Assembly (NCBI RefSeq): GCF_028737265.1 | Contig: NZ_JAQZAK010000004.1 | Coordinates: forward strand, 62,001 to 126,000 | Origin: Actinomycetospora callitridis | Lineage (GTDB): Bacteria > Actinomycetota > Actinomycetes > Mycobacteriales > Pseudonocardiaceae | Direction: 5' to 3' | DNA length: 64,000 nt | Shown: piece after piece, positions 30,179 to 38,879 of the stretch | Layout: each line of letters starts with the position of its first letter | Numbering within the stretch: the stretch's first letter is position 1 | Made by a program: the position numbers and the translations under genes | The notes under the pieces: generated by a model | Databases searched by the model: none | What the model was told of the DNA's origin: nothing | What the model saw: the letters and a program-made list of their open reading frames with translations, nothing else

Positions 30179-30976
30179 TCACTCGCCCCGGAACGTCGCC
30201 TTCCCGTGGCCCTGCTCGACGAACGACGCCATCGCGTTCTGCAGGTCGGTGGTGGCGAACAGCTGCCCCGCGGCGCCCGGCGTCACGCGGTGGGCCGCCT
30301 CGAGGCCGCCCTCGGCGAGGTGGCGCAGGATCTCCTTGGTGGCCGCGTGCGCCGTCGTCGGGCCGGCGGCCAGGGAGGTCGCGAGCTCGCGGGCGGCGTC
30401 GTCGAAGCCGTCCTCGGGCAGCAGCCGGTCGACCACGCCCCAGCGCTCGAGCTCCTCGGCGCCGAATCGCTCGGCGGTCATCACCAGGAGGCGCGCCCGG
30501 CCCGGGCCGGCGCGCTCGGCCAGGCGCTGCGTGCCGCCCATGGCCGGGGTCAGGCCCACGGTGGCCTCGACCAGCCCGAACGAGGCGCGCGGGCTCGCGA
30601 CGATGAGGTCGCACGCCAGGGCCACCTCGAACGCCCAGGTCAGCGTCAGCCCGTGCGCGGCGAAGACCGTCGGGAACGGCAGCCGGTGGATCCGCCGGCC
30701 CAGGTCGACGAGCTCGTCGAAGTAGCGGGTGCCGGCGTCGACGTCACCGGCCTGGGCCATGGGGTGGAAGATCTGCTTGACGTCGACGCCGCCGCTGACG
30801 ACCTTGCCCTCGGCGCGCACCAGCGCCGCGCGGGGCCGTGCGTGCTCCACCTCGGCGACGGCATCGCGCAGCGCCTCGTGCAGGGCATGGTCGTAGAGGT
30901 TCAGCGGCGGGTGGTCGACGGTCACGAGGGCCAGGCCTGCGGGATCGACATCGACCGTCACGGGGCGGGTCGTCAT
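30179..30976 (-). CDS. Enoyl-CoA hydratase/isomerase family protein
   Basis: 265 residues, crotonase fold. The oxyanion segments are VVSGGVDVKQIF and AHGLTLTWAFEVALACDL; in the second the usual Gly-Gly-Gly is Thr-Trp-Ala, which is atypical. The Glu-bearing helix reads EATVGLTPAMGGTQRL. Probably acts on an acyl-CoA in beta-oxidation-like metabolism. It follows the DinB-like gene with a 16-base gap. Confidence 0.85.
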   Translation of the reverse strand: MTTRPVTVDVDPAGLALVTVDHPPLNLYDHALHEALRDAVAEVEHARPRAALVRAEGKVVSGGVDVKQIFHPMAQAGDVDAGTRYFDELVDLGRRIHRLPFPTVFAAHGLTLTWAFEVALACDLIVASPRASFGLVEATVGLTPAMGGTQRLAERAGPGRARLLVMTAERFGAEELERWGVVDRLLPEDGFDDAARELATSLAAGPTTAHAATKEILRHLAEGGLEAAHRVTPGAAGQLFATTDLQNAMASFVEQGHGKATFRGE

Positions 30977-30992
30977 GACCGGAGAACCTGCC

Positions 30993-31571
30993 CTACCCGC
31001 GCCGGCCGAGCAGCGCGAGCAGCTCGTCGCGCGCCGTGTCGCCGGCGGGAGGCACCGGCTCGCCCCACAGGCCCGCGCCGGTGAGCATGATCGGGTCGCT
31101 GCGGATGTAGGCCAGCGCGCGGTCGACGCCGACCTCGTCCAGCGTCTCGTCGAGCCCCGCACCGCGGGCGAGGTCCCACTCGTGGACGGTCAGGTCGAGC
31201 AGCATCTGCTCGGCGTACTCCCCGACCGGGAGCCACCCGAACGACGTGTGCACCCGCGCGCCGTGCCCCTCGGTGGCGGTCCACGACGGCCGCGACCGGG
31301 CGACGGCGCGCCGCCACGCCCCGGGCGGATCGCCCTGGAGCAGGTCGCCGTCGTACCGGTCGCCGACCTCGTCCATCGGCGTCCCGGCCAGGACGTGCGG
31401 CGCCCAGAGGTGCTCGAAGCAGAGGTGGGCGACGAGATCGCGCACGGACCACTCGGAGCAGGGCGCCGGGGCGTCCCATCCCGCAGGATCGACAGCACGG
31501 AGCCGGTTCGTGAACCGGTCCATGGCGGCGGGCACCAGGGCACGGGGGTCGGCGCTGTGGGGGTCGGCCAT
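30993..31571 (-). CDS. DinB/MDMPI-type (TIGR03086-like) protein
   Basis: 192 residues. N-terminal helical DinB_2/mycothiol maleylpyruvate isomerase-like domain with PCSEWSVRDLVAHLCFEHLW and a second His in LDLTVHEWDLARG, giving the usual metal-binding His set. Such proteins are typical of mycothiol-producing actinobacteria. Substrate unknown. Confidence 0.8.
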   Translation of the reverse strand: MADPHSADPRALVPAAMDRFTNRLRAVDPAGWDAPAPCSEWSVRDLVAHLCFEHLWAPHVLAGTPMDEVGDRYDGDLLQGDPPGAWRRAVARSRPSWTATEGHGARVHTSFGWLPVGEYAEQMLLDLTVHEWDLARGAGLDETLDEVGVDRALAYIRSDPIMLTGAGLWGEPVPPAGDTARDELLALLGRRG

Positions 31572-31619
31572 GGGGACGACCCTCCTCGCCAGGACCCGCG
31601 TCTGGGAAGCTCACCGGCG

Positions 31620-31958
31620 ATGGCCGACGTGCACGACGTCCGTCGACTCGCCCTGGGGCTCGACGGCGTGGAAGAGATCGACAGCGACGGCTTCGACTTC
31701 CGCGTGGAGGGTCGGGGCTTCGTCTGGTCGTACCCGGACCGCAGCGGCGGGCGCCGCGTGCTGCGCACCGACGTCGCCGTGCTGTTCGTCGGCGACGAGG
31801 CCGAACGGCAGGCGCTGCTGCTCGGCGAGCCCGATCTGTTCTTCTCGACCCCGTCCTACGAGGGGTTGCCGCTGGTGATGCTGCGTCTGGAGAAGGTGGA
31901 CGTCGCGCGGCTGACCGAGCTGGTCACGGACGCCTGGCTGATGCGCCGCGAGCGCTGA
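31620..31958 (+). CDS. MmcQ/YjbR-family protein
   Basis: 112 residues, DNA-binding-like YjbR fold. The FRVEGRGFVWSYPD and FFSTPSYEGLPLVMLRLEKVD segments are typical. Its 3' end overlaps the convergent RsbA-like gene by 35 bases. Function of the family is uncertain. Confidence 0.8.
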   Translation: MADVHDVRRLALGLDGVEEIDSDGFDFRVEGRGFVWSYPDRSGGRRVLRTDVAVLFVGDEAERQALLLGEPDLFFSTPSYEGLPLVMLRLEKVDVARLTELVTDAWLMRRER

Positions 31959-32961
31959 GGTCCGGCGCGGCCGGGAGGCACGCCGTCATCCGCACCGTCG
32001 TCCCGTCCGACGGGTCGCTGTGGATCTGCACGAGGTCGCACAGCTGGTGGGCGAGGCTCAGGCCGTACCCGCGCCCCTCGGCGGGGCCGGCGCGGTGCCG
32101 CCCGACGAGGGGGTCGGGGATCCATCCGCTGTCTTGCACCTCGCACACGACCGCGGCGGGCTCCCCCGCGCCGCGGCCCGGCTCGCGCGTCCACAGCGCG
32201 AGCAGGCCCGGGCGCCCGGTGTGCACCACGGTGTTCACCGCGACCTCGTAGGCGGCGAGGCTCAGGTCGGCGGCGCGGTCCTCGTCGAGCCCGGCCCGCA
32301 GCGCGTGCTCGGCGACGGCCCGGCGCACCACCCGCGGCCCGTCCGGTGCGGCGAACACCAGCGTCTCGCCGACCTCCTCGGGCTCGGCGAGCGGTCCGCT
32401 GACCCACTGCGCGAGTTCCGCGGGGTCGGCGTAGTGCGTGCTCGCCGAGCTGGTGCCCCGCTCGAGGATGACCGGGTGTGTGCGTTCCGCGTCGGCCACC
32501 ACCGCCGGGGCGAGCGCGGTGGTGTCGTACGGGCAGAGGACCGTGGCGCGGCGGTCGGCGAGCGCGACGTTGATCAGCGCCTCGTGCTGCACGGCTGCGG
32601 CGTACTCTGCCGGGCTGCGGCCGGCCCAGATCGGCTCGCCGATGATCCGCACGCGCCGACCGGCGTGCTCGTCCACGAACGCCCGCAGCACGCCGGCGAT
32701 GATGCGCCCGGGGTTGCGGCCGGCGACCGTCATGTCGTGGAAGACGACGTCGCAGGCCTGCGGGCCCAGCGCGGCGTGCACGAGGTCGAGCCGGTGCGGC
32801 GGCGCCGCCATCATCACCGGCTCACCGGCGTCGAGCCCCTCGCGCAGGAACGGCACGGTGCCGGCGAGATAGGCCTCGTCGTCGGCGTAGAACAGCGCGG
32901 GATGGACCAGCGTGTCGGCACCACCCTGGTGGTGCCGACCGTGCTCATCGTCCGCGCTCAT
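31924..32961 (-). CDS. RsbA-like anti-sigma regulator (MEDS + HATPase)
   Basis: 345 residues. The N-terminal MEDS domain (HPALFYADDEAYLAGTVPFLREGLDAGEPVMMAA) is joined to a C-terminal anti-sigma-type kinase domain with the N-box AAYEVAVNTVVHTG and G-box GRGYGLSLAHQLCD. This layout is typical of actinobacterial regulators of alternative sigma factors. Its partner sigma factor is not in the window. Start 32961 or 32970. Confidence 0.85.
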   Translation of the reverse strand: MSADDEHGRHHQGGADTLVHPALFYADDEAYLAGTVPFLREGLDAGEPVMMAAPPHRLDLVHAALGPQACDVVFHDMTVAGRNPGRIIAGVLRAFVDEHAGRRVRIIGEPIWAGRSPAEYAAAVQHEALINVALADRRATVLCPYDTTALAPAVVADAERTHPVILERGTSSASTHYADPAELAQWVSGPLAEPEEVGETLVFAAPDGPRVVRRAVAEHALRAGLDEDRAADLSLAAYEVAVNTVVHTGRPGLLALWTREPGRGAGEPAAVVCEVQDSGWIPDPLVGRHRAGPAEGRGYGLSLAHQLCDLVQIHSDPSDGTTVRMTACLPAAPDLSARGASARRP

Positions 32962-33081
32962 GGTCGCCATTCCGGCCGTCGCTCTCTGACGGACGACATC
33001 TTGCCTGGTCGCGGCTCTGAACACCGCTTTCACCCGGCGTTTCCACCCGGATACCGGCGAGCGGCGCAGCCTCGGCGGTGG

Positions 33082-33858
33082 ATGCCCGAGGACCTTCCCC
33101 CGACCGCACCAGCCGAGCACACTGCCGACGTGGACGAGGGGACGCTGCGGGTCGGCTCGGCGCTGCCCGACCCACCCTTCGAACTCGACGGGCAGGAGGG
33201 CGCTGCCGTCGGATTCGACCCGGCCGTCCTGCAGGCCGTCGCCACGGCGCTGGGCCGGGAGCTCGTGCTCGTCCGCGACGCGGCCGACGACTTCGACGGC
33301 ATCTTCGCGGGCCTCGACCGCGGCGACTACGACGTGGTCGCCTCCGGCGCGACGATCACCGAGCACCGCCGCACCCTCGCCCGCTTCTGCCGGCCGTACG
33401 TGCGCTCCGGGCAGAGCCTCGTCGTCGACCGCGAGCGGAACCCGGATCTGCACGGCGTCGACGACCTCGTCGGCCGCACGGTCGGCGTGCAGCACGGCAA
33501 CACCTCCGAGCCGGTGGCCGACGACCTCGCCCGCACCGGGCGCATCGCCGGCGTCCACCGCTATGCCTACCGCGACATCCTGACCGCACTCGACGACCTC
33601 GCCGCCGGCCGGATCGACGCGTTCATGAAGCTCGAACCCGTGATGCGGTGGCTGACCCGCGACCGGCCGTCGCTGGCCGTGGTCCAGACCGGGATCACCC
33701 GCGAGGACCTGGGGGTGGCCGTGCGCCGCGACGACGCCGGGCTCGCCGGGCGGATCGACGACGCCCTCGACGGGCTGCGCGCCGACGGCACGCTCGCCCG
33801 CCTGGGACGGCAGTGGCTCGGCACCGGTGAGCCGGGCACCACGACGTCCGTGGTGTGA
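33082..33858 (+). CDS. Family 3 solute-binding-like protein without signal peptide
   Basis: 258 residues of the bacterial extracellular solute-binding fold: LRVGSALPDPPFEL, GFDPAVLQAVATALG, GATITEHRRTLARFCRPY and VGVQHGNTSEPVADDL. There is no signal peptide or lipobox in this chain, and the frame upstream shows none, so it may be cytoplasmic or regulatory. No permease genes are adjacent. Divergent from the RsbA-like gene. Confidence 0.75.
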   Translation: MPEDLPPTAPAEHTADVDEGTLRVGSALPDPPFELDGQEGAAVGFDPAVLQAVATALGRELVLVRDAADDFDGIFAGLDRGDYDVVASGATITEHRRTLARFCRPYVRSGQSLVVDRERNPDLHGVDDLVGRTVGVQHGNTSEPVADDLARTGRIAGVHRYAYRDILTALDDLAAGRIDAFMKLEPVMRWLTRDRPSLAVVQTGITREDLGVAVRRDDAGLAGRIDDALDGLRADGTLARLGRQWLGTGEPGTTTSVV

Positions 33859-33871
33859 GCTGTCCTGTGAG

Positions 33872-34075
33872 TTACCGGCGGCCCTTGCTCTGCCAGTAGC
33901 CAGGGCCGGGGGTGTCGACGGTGTGCCGCCGGCTCTTCGCGTTCCAGGACCAGCGTCCGGCGCCGAGTCCCCAGCTGACGCCGTCGGGCCCGGCGTGGAG
34001 CCGGACCGGGCCGAGCTTGAACGTCCGCCGCAGGTGGTGGCGGGGGTGGACGTGGGGCAGCAGTCGGAATCCCAT
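33872..34075 (-). CDS. DUF4236-like small protein
   Basis: 67 residues, basic. MGFRLLPHV...FKLGPVRLHAGPDGVSWGLG resembles the DUF4236 pattern (MGFRxRKSxKLGPFRLNxSxxGxGxS), ending PGPGYWQSKGRR. Function unknown. Confidence 0.6.
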   Translation of the reverse strand: MGFRLLPHVHPRHHLRRTFKLGPVRLHAGPDGVSWGLGAGRWSWNAKSRRHTVDTPGPGYWQSKGRR

Positions 34076-34163
34076 GGAGCCTCCTTCGTCGTCAGGACAA
34101 CGGCTGCCCGACGAGCCGAGTTCCCGAACGACGCCGAACGGACGAATCGGTCAGGCGAATCGG

Positions 34164-35323
34164 TCAGGCGAACAGGTGCCCGCGGACCAGACCCCCGTGC
34201 ACGGTGCGGACGAACACGACGACCCACGCGACGAGGAGCACGACGTAGAGCACGACCGCGGCGCCCGCGAGCGCGGGCAGCGGGAGGCGGGCGGCAAGGG
34301 CGCTGGTACCGGTGACGCAGGTGCCGACGGGGAACGTGAAGCTCCACCACGTCAGCGAGAACGGCAGGCCGCGGCGGGCGGTGCGGATCGTGACGGCCGT
34401 GGCGAGGGCGAGCCAGAGCATCGCGAAGCCCCAGACGGGCACGCCGTAGAGCAGGCCGAGCACCGCGGCCCCGGTGGCGTAGGGCTCGGGCAGGCTGCCG
34501 GCGGCCTCGCCGCCGAGCAGGTTCGCGGCGGTCACCGACTGGCCGAGCGGGCCGAGCACGATCCACATCGTCGGCACCGCCGCGGCCGGGCCGGCGCCGT
34601 GGACGACGAGCTTGTGCCAGATCTGGGGCAGGATCGCGAGCGTGGCGAGCAGGCTCATCCCGAACATCGCGTAGCAGGCCAGCAGCAGCGTCGTCCGGCC
34701 CGTGCCCGCGTCCAGGTGCGCAGGAGCAGGGCCCCGTCGGCGGCCGAGACCATGGGCGGCACCACCGGCATCAGCCAGCCGCCGAACACGCCGTCGGCGC
34801 CGATCTCGTGCTCGGTGATCATCCGGTACGGGATCCAGACGGCCGTGACCAGCCCGATCGCGGTGCCGACACCCCAGAGCACGCTGCTGAGGGTCACCGC
34901 CGTGCCAACCCCGAGCACCGGGCCGCCGAGCAGCACGGTCCCGGCGCCGACGGTCATCACGGCCATCGCGACCGCCCCGAAGGACTGGGCCATCACCGGG
35001 TTGCTCGCGTGGCGGCGGGCCGCGGCGGGGTGACGCAGCCAGTGCACGGCCCACGCCGCGACGAGCGCGACGAGCAGCACCGACGCGAGGCCCCAGACGA
35101 CGGTCGCGAACACCCGCAGACCGGGGACCGCCACCGGCAGGCCCGCCGCGGCGCCGCCGACGACGCCGGTGCCCATGACGGTCGAGAACCAGTTCGGGCC
35201 GAGGTTCGCGACCACCGCACCCGGACGCTCGAGGTCCCGGAGGAGGAGGCGCGGACGAGCGACCGGGGCCGTCGTGGGAGCAGCCGTGAGGGTCGTCGGT
35301 CGCTCGTCGCTCATCACCGTCAT
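34164..35323 (-). pseudogene. TDT-family (TehA/SLAC1-like) transporter, one-base frameshift
   Basis: A tellurite-resistance/dicarboxylate transporter (TDT) family membrane protein of about 10 helices. The N-terminal half (NWFSTVMGTGVVGG) and C-terminal half (YAMFGMSLLATLAILPQIW; WWSFTFPVGTC) are in different frames. The change falls near 34718; one extra C in the CTGCGCACC context would restore ADGALLL(P)HLDAGTGR. Everything else looks intact, so a sequencing error is as likely as a fresh mutation. Divergent from a LysR gene. Confidence 0.75.
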
Positions 35324-35394
35324 GACCGGAATGCTGGTGCCGCGCGACGTTCCCGAGTAGGTGGCCCGACCTCGTGCACCCATAAGCTGCGGTT

Positions 35395-36291
35395 GTGCCT
35401 CTACCGCCCCGGGTGGCCGACCTCGGCCCCTACGACCTGCTGCTCTCGGTCGCCGAGCGCGGCAGCATGGGCCGCGCGGCGGCCGCGCACGGCGTCTCCC
35501 AGGCGGCGGTCAGCGCCCGCGTCCGCTCCCTCGAGGCCGCCCTCGGCGTGACGCTGCTCGAGCGCTCGCCGCGCGGGACCACGCTGACCCCGGCCGGGGC
35601 GCTCGTCGCGGGGTGGGCGCGGTCCGCGGTCGACGCGGCCGAGGCGCTGGAGGCCGGGATCGCCTCGCTGCGCGCCGAGCAGTCGAGCCGCCTACGGGTG
35701 GCCGCGAGCCTCACGGTGGCCGAGTACCTGCTCCCCCGCTGGCTGGTCGCCCTGCGGACCCGCAACCCCGGCACCGCGGTGTCGCTGTCGTCGCAGAACT
35801 CCACCGACGTCGCCGCCGACGTGCTCGCCGACCGCGCCGACGTCGGCTTCGTCGAGGCGCCGACCGTGCCCGACGAGCTCGACGCCCAGGTCGTGGCGCG
35901 GGACCAGCTCACCGTCGTCGTCTCCCCCGACCACCCCTGGGCCCGCCGCCGGCACGGGATCGACGCCGCCCGCCTGGCCACCACCCCGCTCGTGGCCCGG
36001 GAGCACGGCTCGGGGACGCGGTCGCACCTCGAGCGGGCGATCGGTCCGCTCGCCGAGCCCGTCCTCGAGCTGGCCTCGACCACGGCGATCAAGAACGCGG
36101 CGGCGGGCGGGGTGGCGCCCGCGGTGCTCAGCTCGCTGGCCGTCGCCCCGGACCTCGCCGCCGGCACCCTCGTCGCCGTCCCGGTCCGCGGGGTGGCGCT
36201 GCACCGCACGCTGTCCGCCGTCTGGCACCGCGGCCGCCCGCTGACCGGGCCGTCGGAGGATCTCGTGCGGATCGCGACGGGCTCGGGCTGA
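35395..36291 (+). CDS. LysR-family transcriptional regulator
   Basis: 298 residues. N-terminal HTH LLLSVAERGSMGRAAAAHGVSQAAVSARVRSLEAALG, then a periplasmic-binding-like effector domain. It is divergent from the TDT transporter by about 70 bp, the usual arrangement for a LysR protein and its target. GTG start; it ends directly against the convergent DUF4406 gene with no gap. Confidence 0.9.
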   Translation: MPLPPRVADLGPYDLLLSVAERGSMGRAAAAHGVSQAAVSARVRSLEAALGVTLLERSPRGTTLTPAGALVAGWARSAVDAAEALEAGIASLRAEQSSRLRVAASLTVAEYLLPRWLVALRTRNPGTAVSLSSQNSTDVAADVLADRADVGFVEAPTVPDELDAQVVARDQLTVVVSPDHPWARRRHGIDAARLATTPLVAREHGSGTRSHLERAIGPLAEPVLELASTTAIKNAAAGGVAPAVLSSLAVAPDLAAGTLVAVPVRGVALHRTLSAVWHRGRPLTGPSEDLVRIATGSG

Positions 36292-36678
36292 TCAGGCGAC
36301 GTCGGCGGGGGTCTCCGAGACCTCCGGGATCTCGTCGATCGAGGTGTAGACGGGGAGGCCCTCCGCGCGGGCGATCGCGACGTCCTGGTCCGCACCGCGG
36401 GACTCTCCGGGCAGGCGGAGGACGGCGTCGCAGTGCTGCAGCAGCCGCTCGGCCGTCGGGTACATGACCTGCTCCGCGAGCGGGTCGGCGATCCCGTCCG
36501 CGCCCGCGCTCGCGAGCACGGGCAGCGCCACCCACTCGCCGATCATCGGGACGTGTCCCTTGGCGAAGATCGGCCACGCCGCCTCCTCGAGGCGGTGGAG
36601 GTTGCGGGCGAGGAGGGCGGGGTCGTCGCCCGTGCCCGAGCGGTAGGGACCAGCGATGAGAATGAGGAGACTGTTCAC
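36292..36678 (-). CDS. DUF4406/nucleoside deoxyribosyltransferase-like protein
   Basis: 128 residues. LLILIAGPYRSGT is the nucleotide-binding-like start of DUF4406, and CDAVLRLPGESRGADQDVAIARAEGLPV matches the conserved S-x-G-x-x-x-D-x-x-x-A segment. GTG start at 36678 without a clear ribosome site. It is divergent from the DeoR gene, suggesting a nucleoside or sugar salvage link. Confidence 0.7.
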   Translation of the reverse strand: MNSLLILIAGPYRSGTGDDPALLARNLHRLEEAAWPIFAKGHVPMIGEWVALPVLASAGADGIADPLAEQVMYPTAERLLQHCDAVLRLPGESRGADQDVAIARAEGLPVYTSIDEIPEVSETPADVA

Positions 36679-36690
36679 GAACGAGGACGG

Positions 36691-36726
36691 TAGTATGGGG
36701 AAACACGGGAAAACAAGGAGAAAAAC
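36691..36726 (+). promoter_or_regulatory. TAGTAT box and three 10-bp direct repeats before the DeoR gene
   Basis: After TAGTAT (36691-36696) come three head-to-tail decamers GGGGAAACAC, GGGAAAACAA and GGAGAAAAAC (36697-36726), ending at the GTG start. The third also supplies the ribosome site (AAGGAG). This purine-rich, low-GC array stands out from its surroundings and is a likely DeoR operator; the family often binds direct repeats. Confidence 0.6.
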
Positions 36727-37479
36727 GTGCTGACAGCGCAGCGTCGCGATCTGTTGCTGGAGCGGCTCCGCCGCGACGGGCGCCTCGTGGCCCGCGACGT
36801 CGCCGCCGAGCTCGGCGTCAGCGACGACATGATTCGTCGCGACCTGCGCGAGCTCGCGGGCGCCGGGCTCGTCCAGCGGGTGTACGGCGGCGCCCTGCCC
36901 GTCTCCCCCGCGGTCGCGGACTACTCCGCGCGCACTGCGCTGGCCGGGAACTCGAAGCAGCGGGTGGCCGCCGCCGCAGCGGGACTCGTCACCCCCGGCG
37001 CCGTCGTCGTCCTCGACGGCGGCACCACCGCGCTCGCCGTGGTGGACGCACTCCCCCGCGACCTGCGCGCCACCGTCGTGACCCACAGCCCCACCATCGC
37101 GGTCGCCCTCGTCGGCCACCTCGGGATCGAGGTCGAGATCCTCGGCGGCCGGCTCTTCCGGCACTCGCTCGTGGCGTACGGCGCCAGCGCCGTCGAGGCC
37201 GCTGCGGGCGTGCGCGCCGACCTCTTCCTCCTCGGCGTCACCGGGGTCCAGGCCGAGGCCGGACTGACCACCGGCGACCGCGAGGAGGCCGCGATGAAGC
37301 GGGCGCTCGCCGCCCGCGCGGGCGACACCTACGTGCTCGCGAGCTCCGAGAAGATCGGCGCGGCCTCGCCGTTCGAGGTGCTCCCGATCGACGCCGTCAG
37401 TGGGATCGTCACCGACGCCGAGGACGGCCCTGGGCTCGCGGCGCTCGTCGAGTCCGGAGCGCCGATCGTGCAGGCCTGA
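36727..37479 (+). CDS. DeoR-family transcriptional regulator
   Basis: 250 residues. N-terminal HTH LLERLRRDGRLVARDVAAELGVSDDMIRRDLRELAGAGLVQRVYGGA and a DeoRC sugar-phosphate sensor domain (LDGGTTALAVVDAL, GVTGVQAEAGLTTGDREEAAMKRAL). AAGGAG lies 7 bases before the GTG. It probably controls itself and the DUF4406 gene. Confidence 0.9.
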   Translation: MLTAQRRDLLLERLRRDGRLVARDVAAELGVSDDMIRRDLRELAGAGLVQRVYGGALPVSPAVADYSARTALAGNSKQRVAAAAAGLVTPGAVVVLDGGTTALAVVDALPRDLRATVVTHSPTIAVALVGHLGIEVEILGGRLFRHSLVAYGASAVEAAAGVRADLFLLGVTGVQAEAGLTTGDREEAAMKRALAARAGDTYVLASSEKIGAASPFEVLPIDAVSGIVTDAEDGPGLAALVESGAPIVQA

Positions 37480-37519
37480 TCGTTTCGCCGGAGCGGGGTC
37501 GCTGACTACGGTCGGACGC

Positions 37520-38875
37520 ATGCCCGACGACCTCGCCTCCCGGGTCGCCGGGCCCGTCCTGCACCCCGGGGACGACGGGTACGCCGAGGAGCTCGCGGGC
37601 TTCGACCTCGCCGTCAGCCAGCGCCCCGCGGTCGTCGTCGGCGCGACGGGGGCCGCCGACGTGATCGCGGCCGTGCGGTACGCCCGCGACGCGGGGCTCG
37701 CGGTCGGCGTGCAGGCGACCGGCCACGGCATCACCGTCCCCGCCGACGACGTCCTGCTGATCACCACCCGGCGCGCCGACGCCGTACTGGTCGACCCGTC
37801 CGACGGCACCGCGTGGGTCGAGGCCGGCGCGATCTGGAGCCGCGTGCTGCACGAGGCGGCGCCGTTCGGCCTGGCCCCGCTCGCGGGCTCCGCGCCGGCG
37901 GTCGGCGCCGTCTCCTACACCCTCGGCGGCGGGATCGGGGTGCTCGGCAGGCGCTGGGGGTTCTCCGCCGACCACGTCCGACGGCTCGACGTCGTCACCG
38001 CCGACGGCGTCCCGCGTCGCGTGACCGCCCAGGACCACCCGGACCTGTTCTGGGCGCTGCGCGGCGGCGGCGGCAACGTCGGGGTCGTCACCGGGATGCA
38101 GGTCGGGCTCGTGGAGCTCGCCGAGGTCTACGGCGGCGGGCTGTTCTTCGCGGGGGAGGACGCCGGCGCGGTCCTGCCGGCCGTGGTCGACGCCTGCCGC
38201 GATGCCCCCGACGAGGTCAGCCTGTCGGTGGCGATGGTGTCGTTTCCCGACCGCCCCGCCGTGGGCCCCCTGCGCGGCCGGTGGTCGTGCTGGGTCCGGG
38301 TCACCTCGTCGGGCACCCCGGCGCGCTGCGAGGAGGTCATCGCGCCGATCCGCGCGGCGGCGACCCCGTTCCTCGACACGGTGCGGACCATGCCCGTCAC
38401 CGACCTCGGGACGATCCACAACGACCCCGTGACCCCGACGGCCACGAACAGCCACTCCCTCACGCTGCGCCGCGTCGACGCCGACACGGTCGCGACGCTG
38501 CTGCGCCACGCCCGGCCCGACACGCCCTTCGTCATCGAGGTGCGCCAGCTCGGCGGCGCGCTGGGCCGCGAGCCCGCCGTCCCGAACGCGGTCGGGCACC
38601 GCGGCGCGGTCGCCACCCTCTACGTCACGGCCTACCCGCACCCCACCGGACCGTCGGCGTCCGACGGCGCCGCGGAGCGGGCCCTGATCGCCGACCTCGC
38701 GCCGTGGAGCGACGGCGGGGCGCTCGTCAACTTCCTGGCCGGCGCCCACGTCGGCACCGACGACGTCCGCGCCGCCTACGAGCCCGACCTCTGGGACCGC
38801 CTCGTCGAGATCAAGACGGCCTGGGACCCGGACAACGTCTTCCGGATCAACCACAACGTCCCGCCGGCGCGGTAG
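37520..38875 (+). CDS. Berberine-bridge-type FAD oxidoreductase
   Basis: 451 residues of the PCMH/FAD_binding_4 family. VQATGHG carries the His expected to be covalently bound to FAD. GSAPAVGAVSYTLGGGIGVLGRRWG follows, and the C-terminal BBE motif DPDNVFRINHNVPP. It oxidises an unknown alcohol or sugar. Four bases separate it from the convergent MFS gene. Confidence 0.9.
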   Translation: MPDDLASRVAGPVLHPGDDGYAEELAGFDLAVSQRPAVVVGATGAADVIAAVRYARDAGLAVGVQATGHGITVPADDVLLITTRRADAVLVDPSDGTAWVEAGAIWSRVLHEAAPFGLAPLAGSAPAVGAVSYTLGGGIGVLGRRWGFSADHVRRLDVVTADGVPRRVTAQDHPDLFWALRGGGGNVGVVTGMQVGLVELAEVYGGGLFFAGEDAGAVLPAVVDACRDAPDEVSLSVAMVSFPDRPAVGPLRGRWSCWVRVTSSGTPARCEEVIAPIRAAATPFLDTVRTMPVTDLGTIHNDPVTPTATNSHSLTLRRVDADTVATLLRHARPDTPFVIEVRQLGGALGREPAVPNAVGHRGAVATLYVTAYPHPTGPSASDGAAERALIADLAPWSDGGALVNFLAGAHVGTDDVRAAYEPDLWDRLVEIKTAWDPDNVFRINHNVPPAR

Positions 38876-38879
38876 AACA

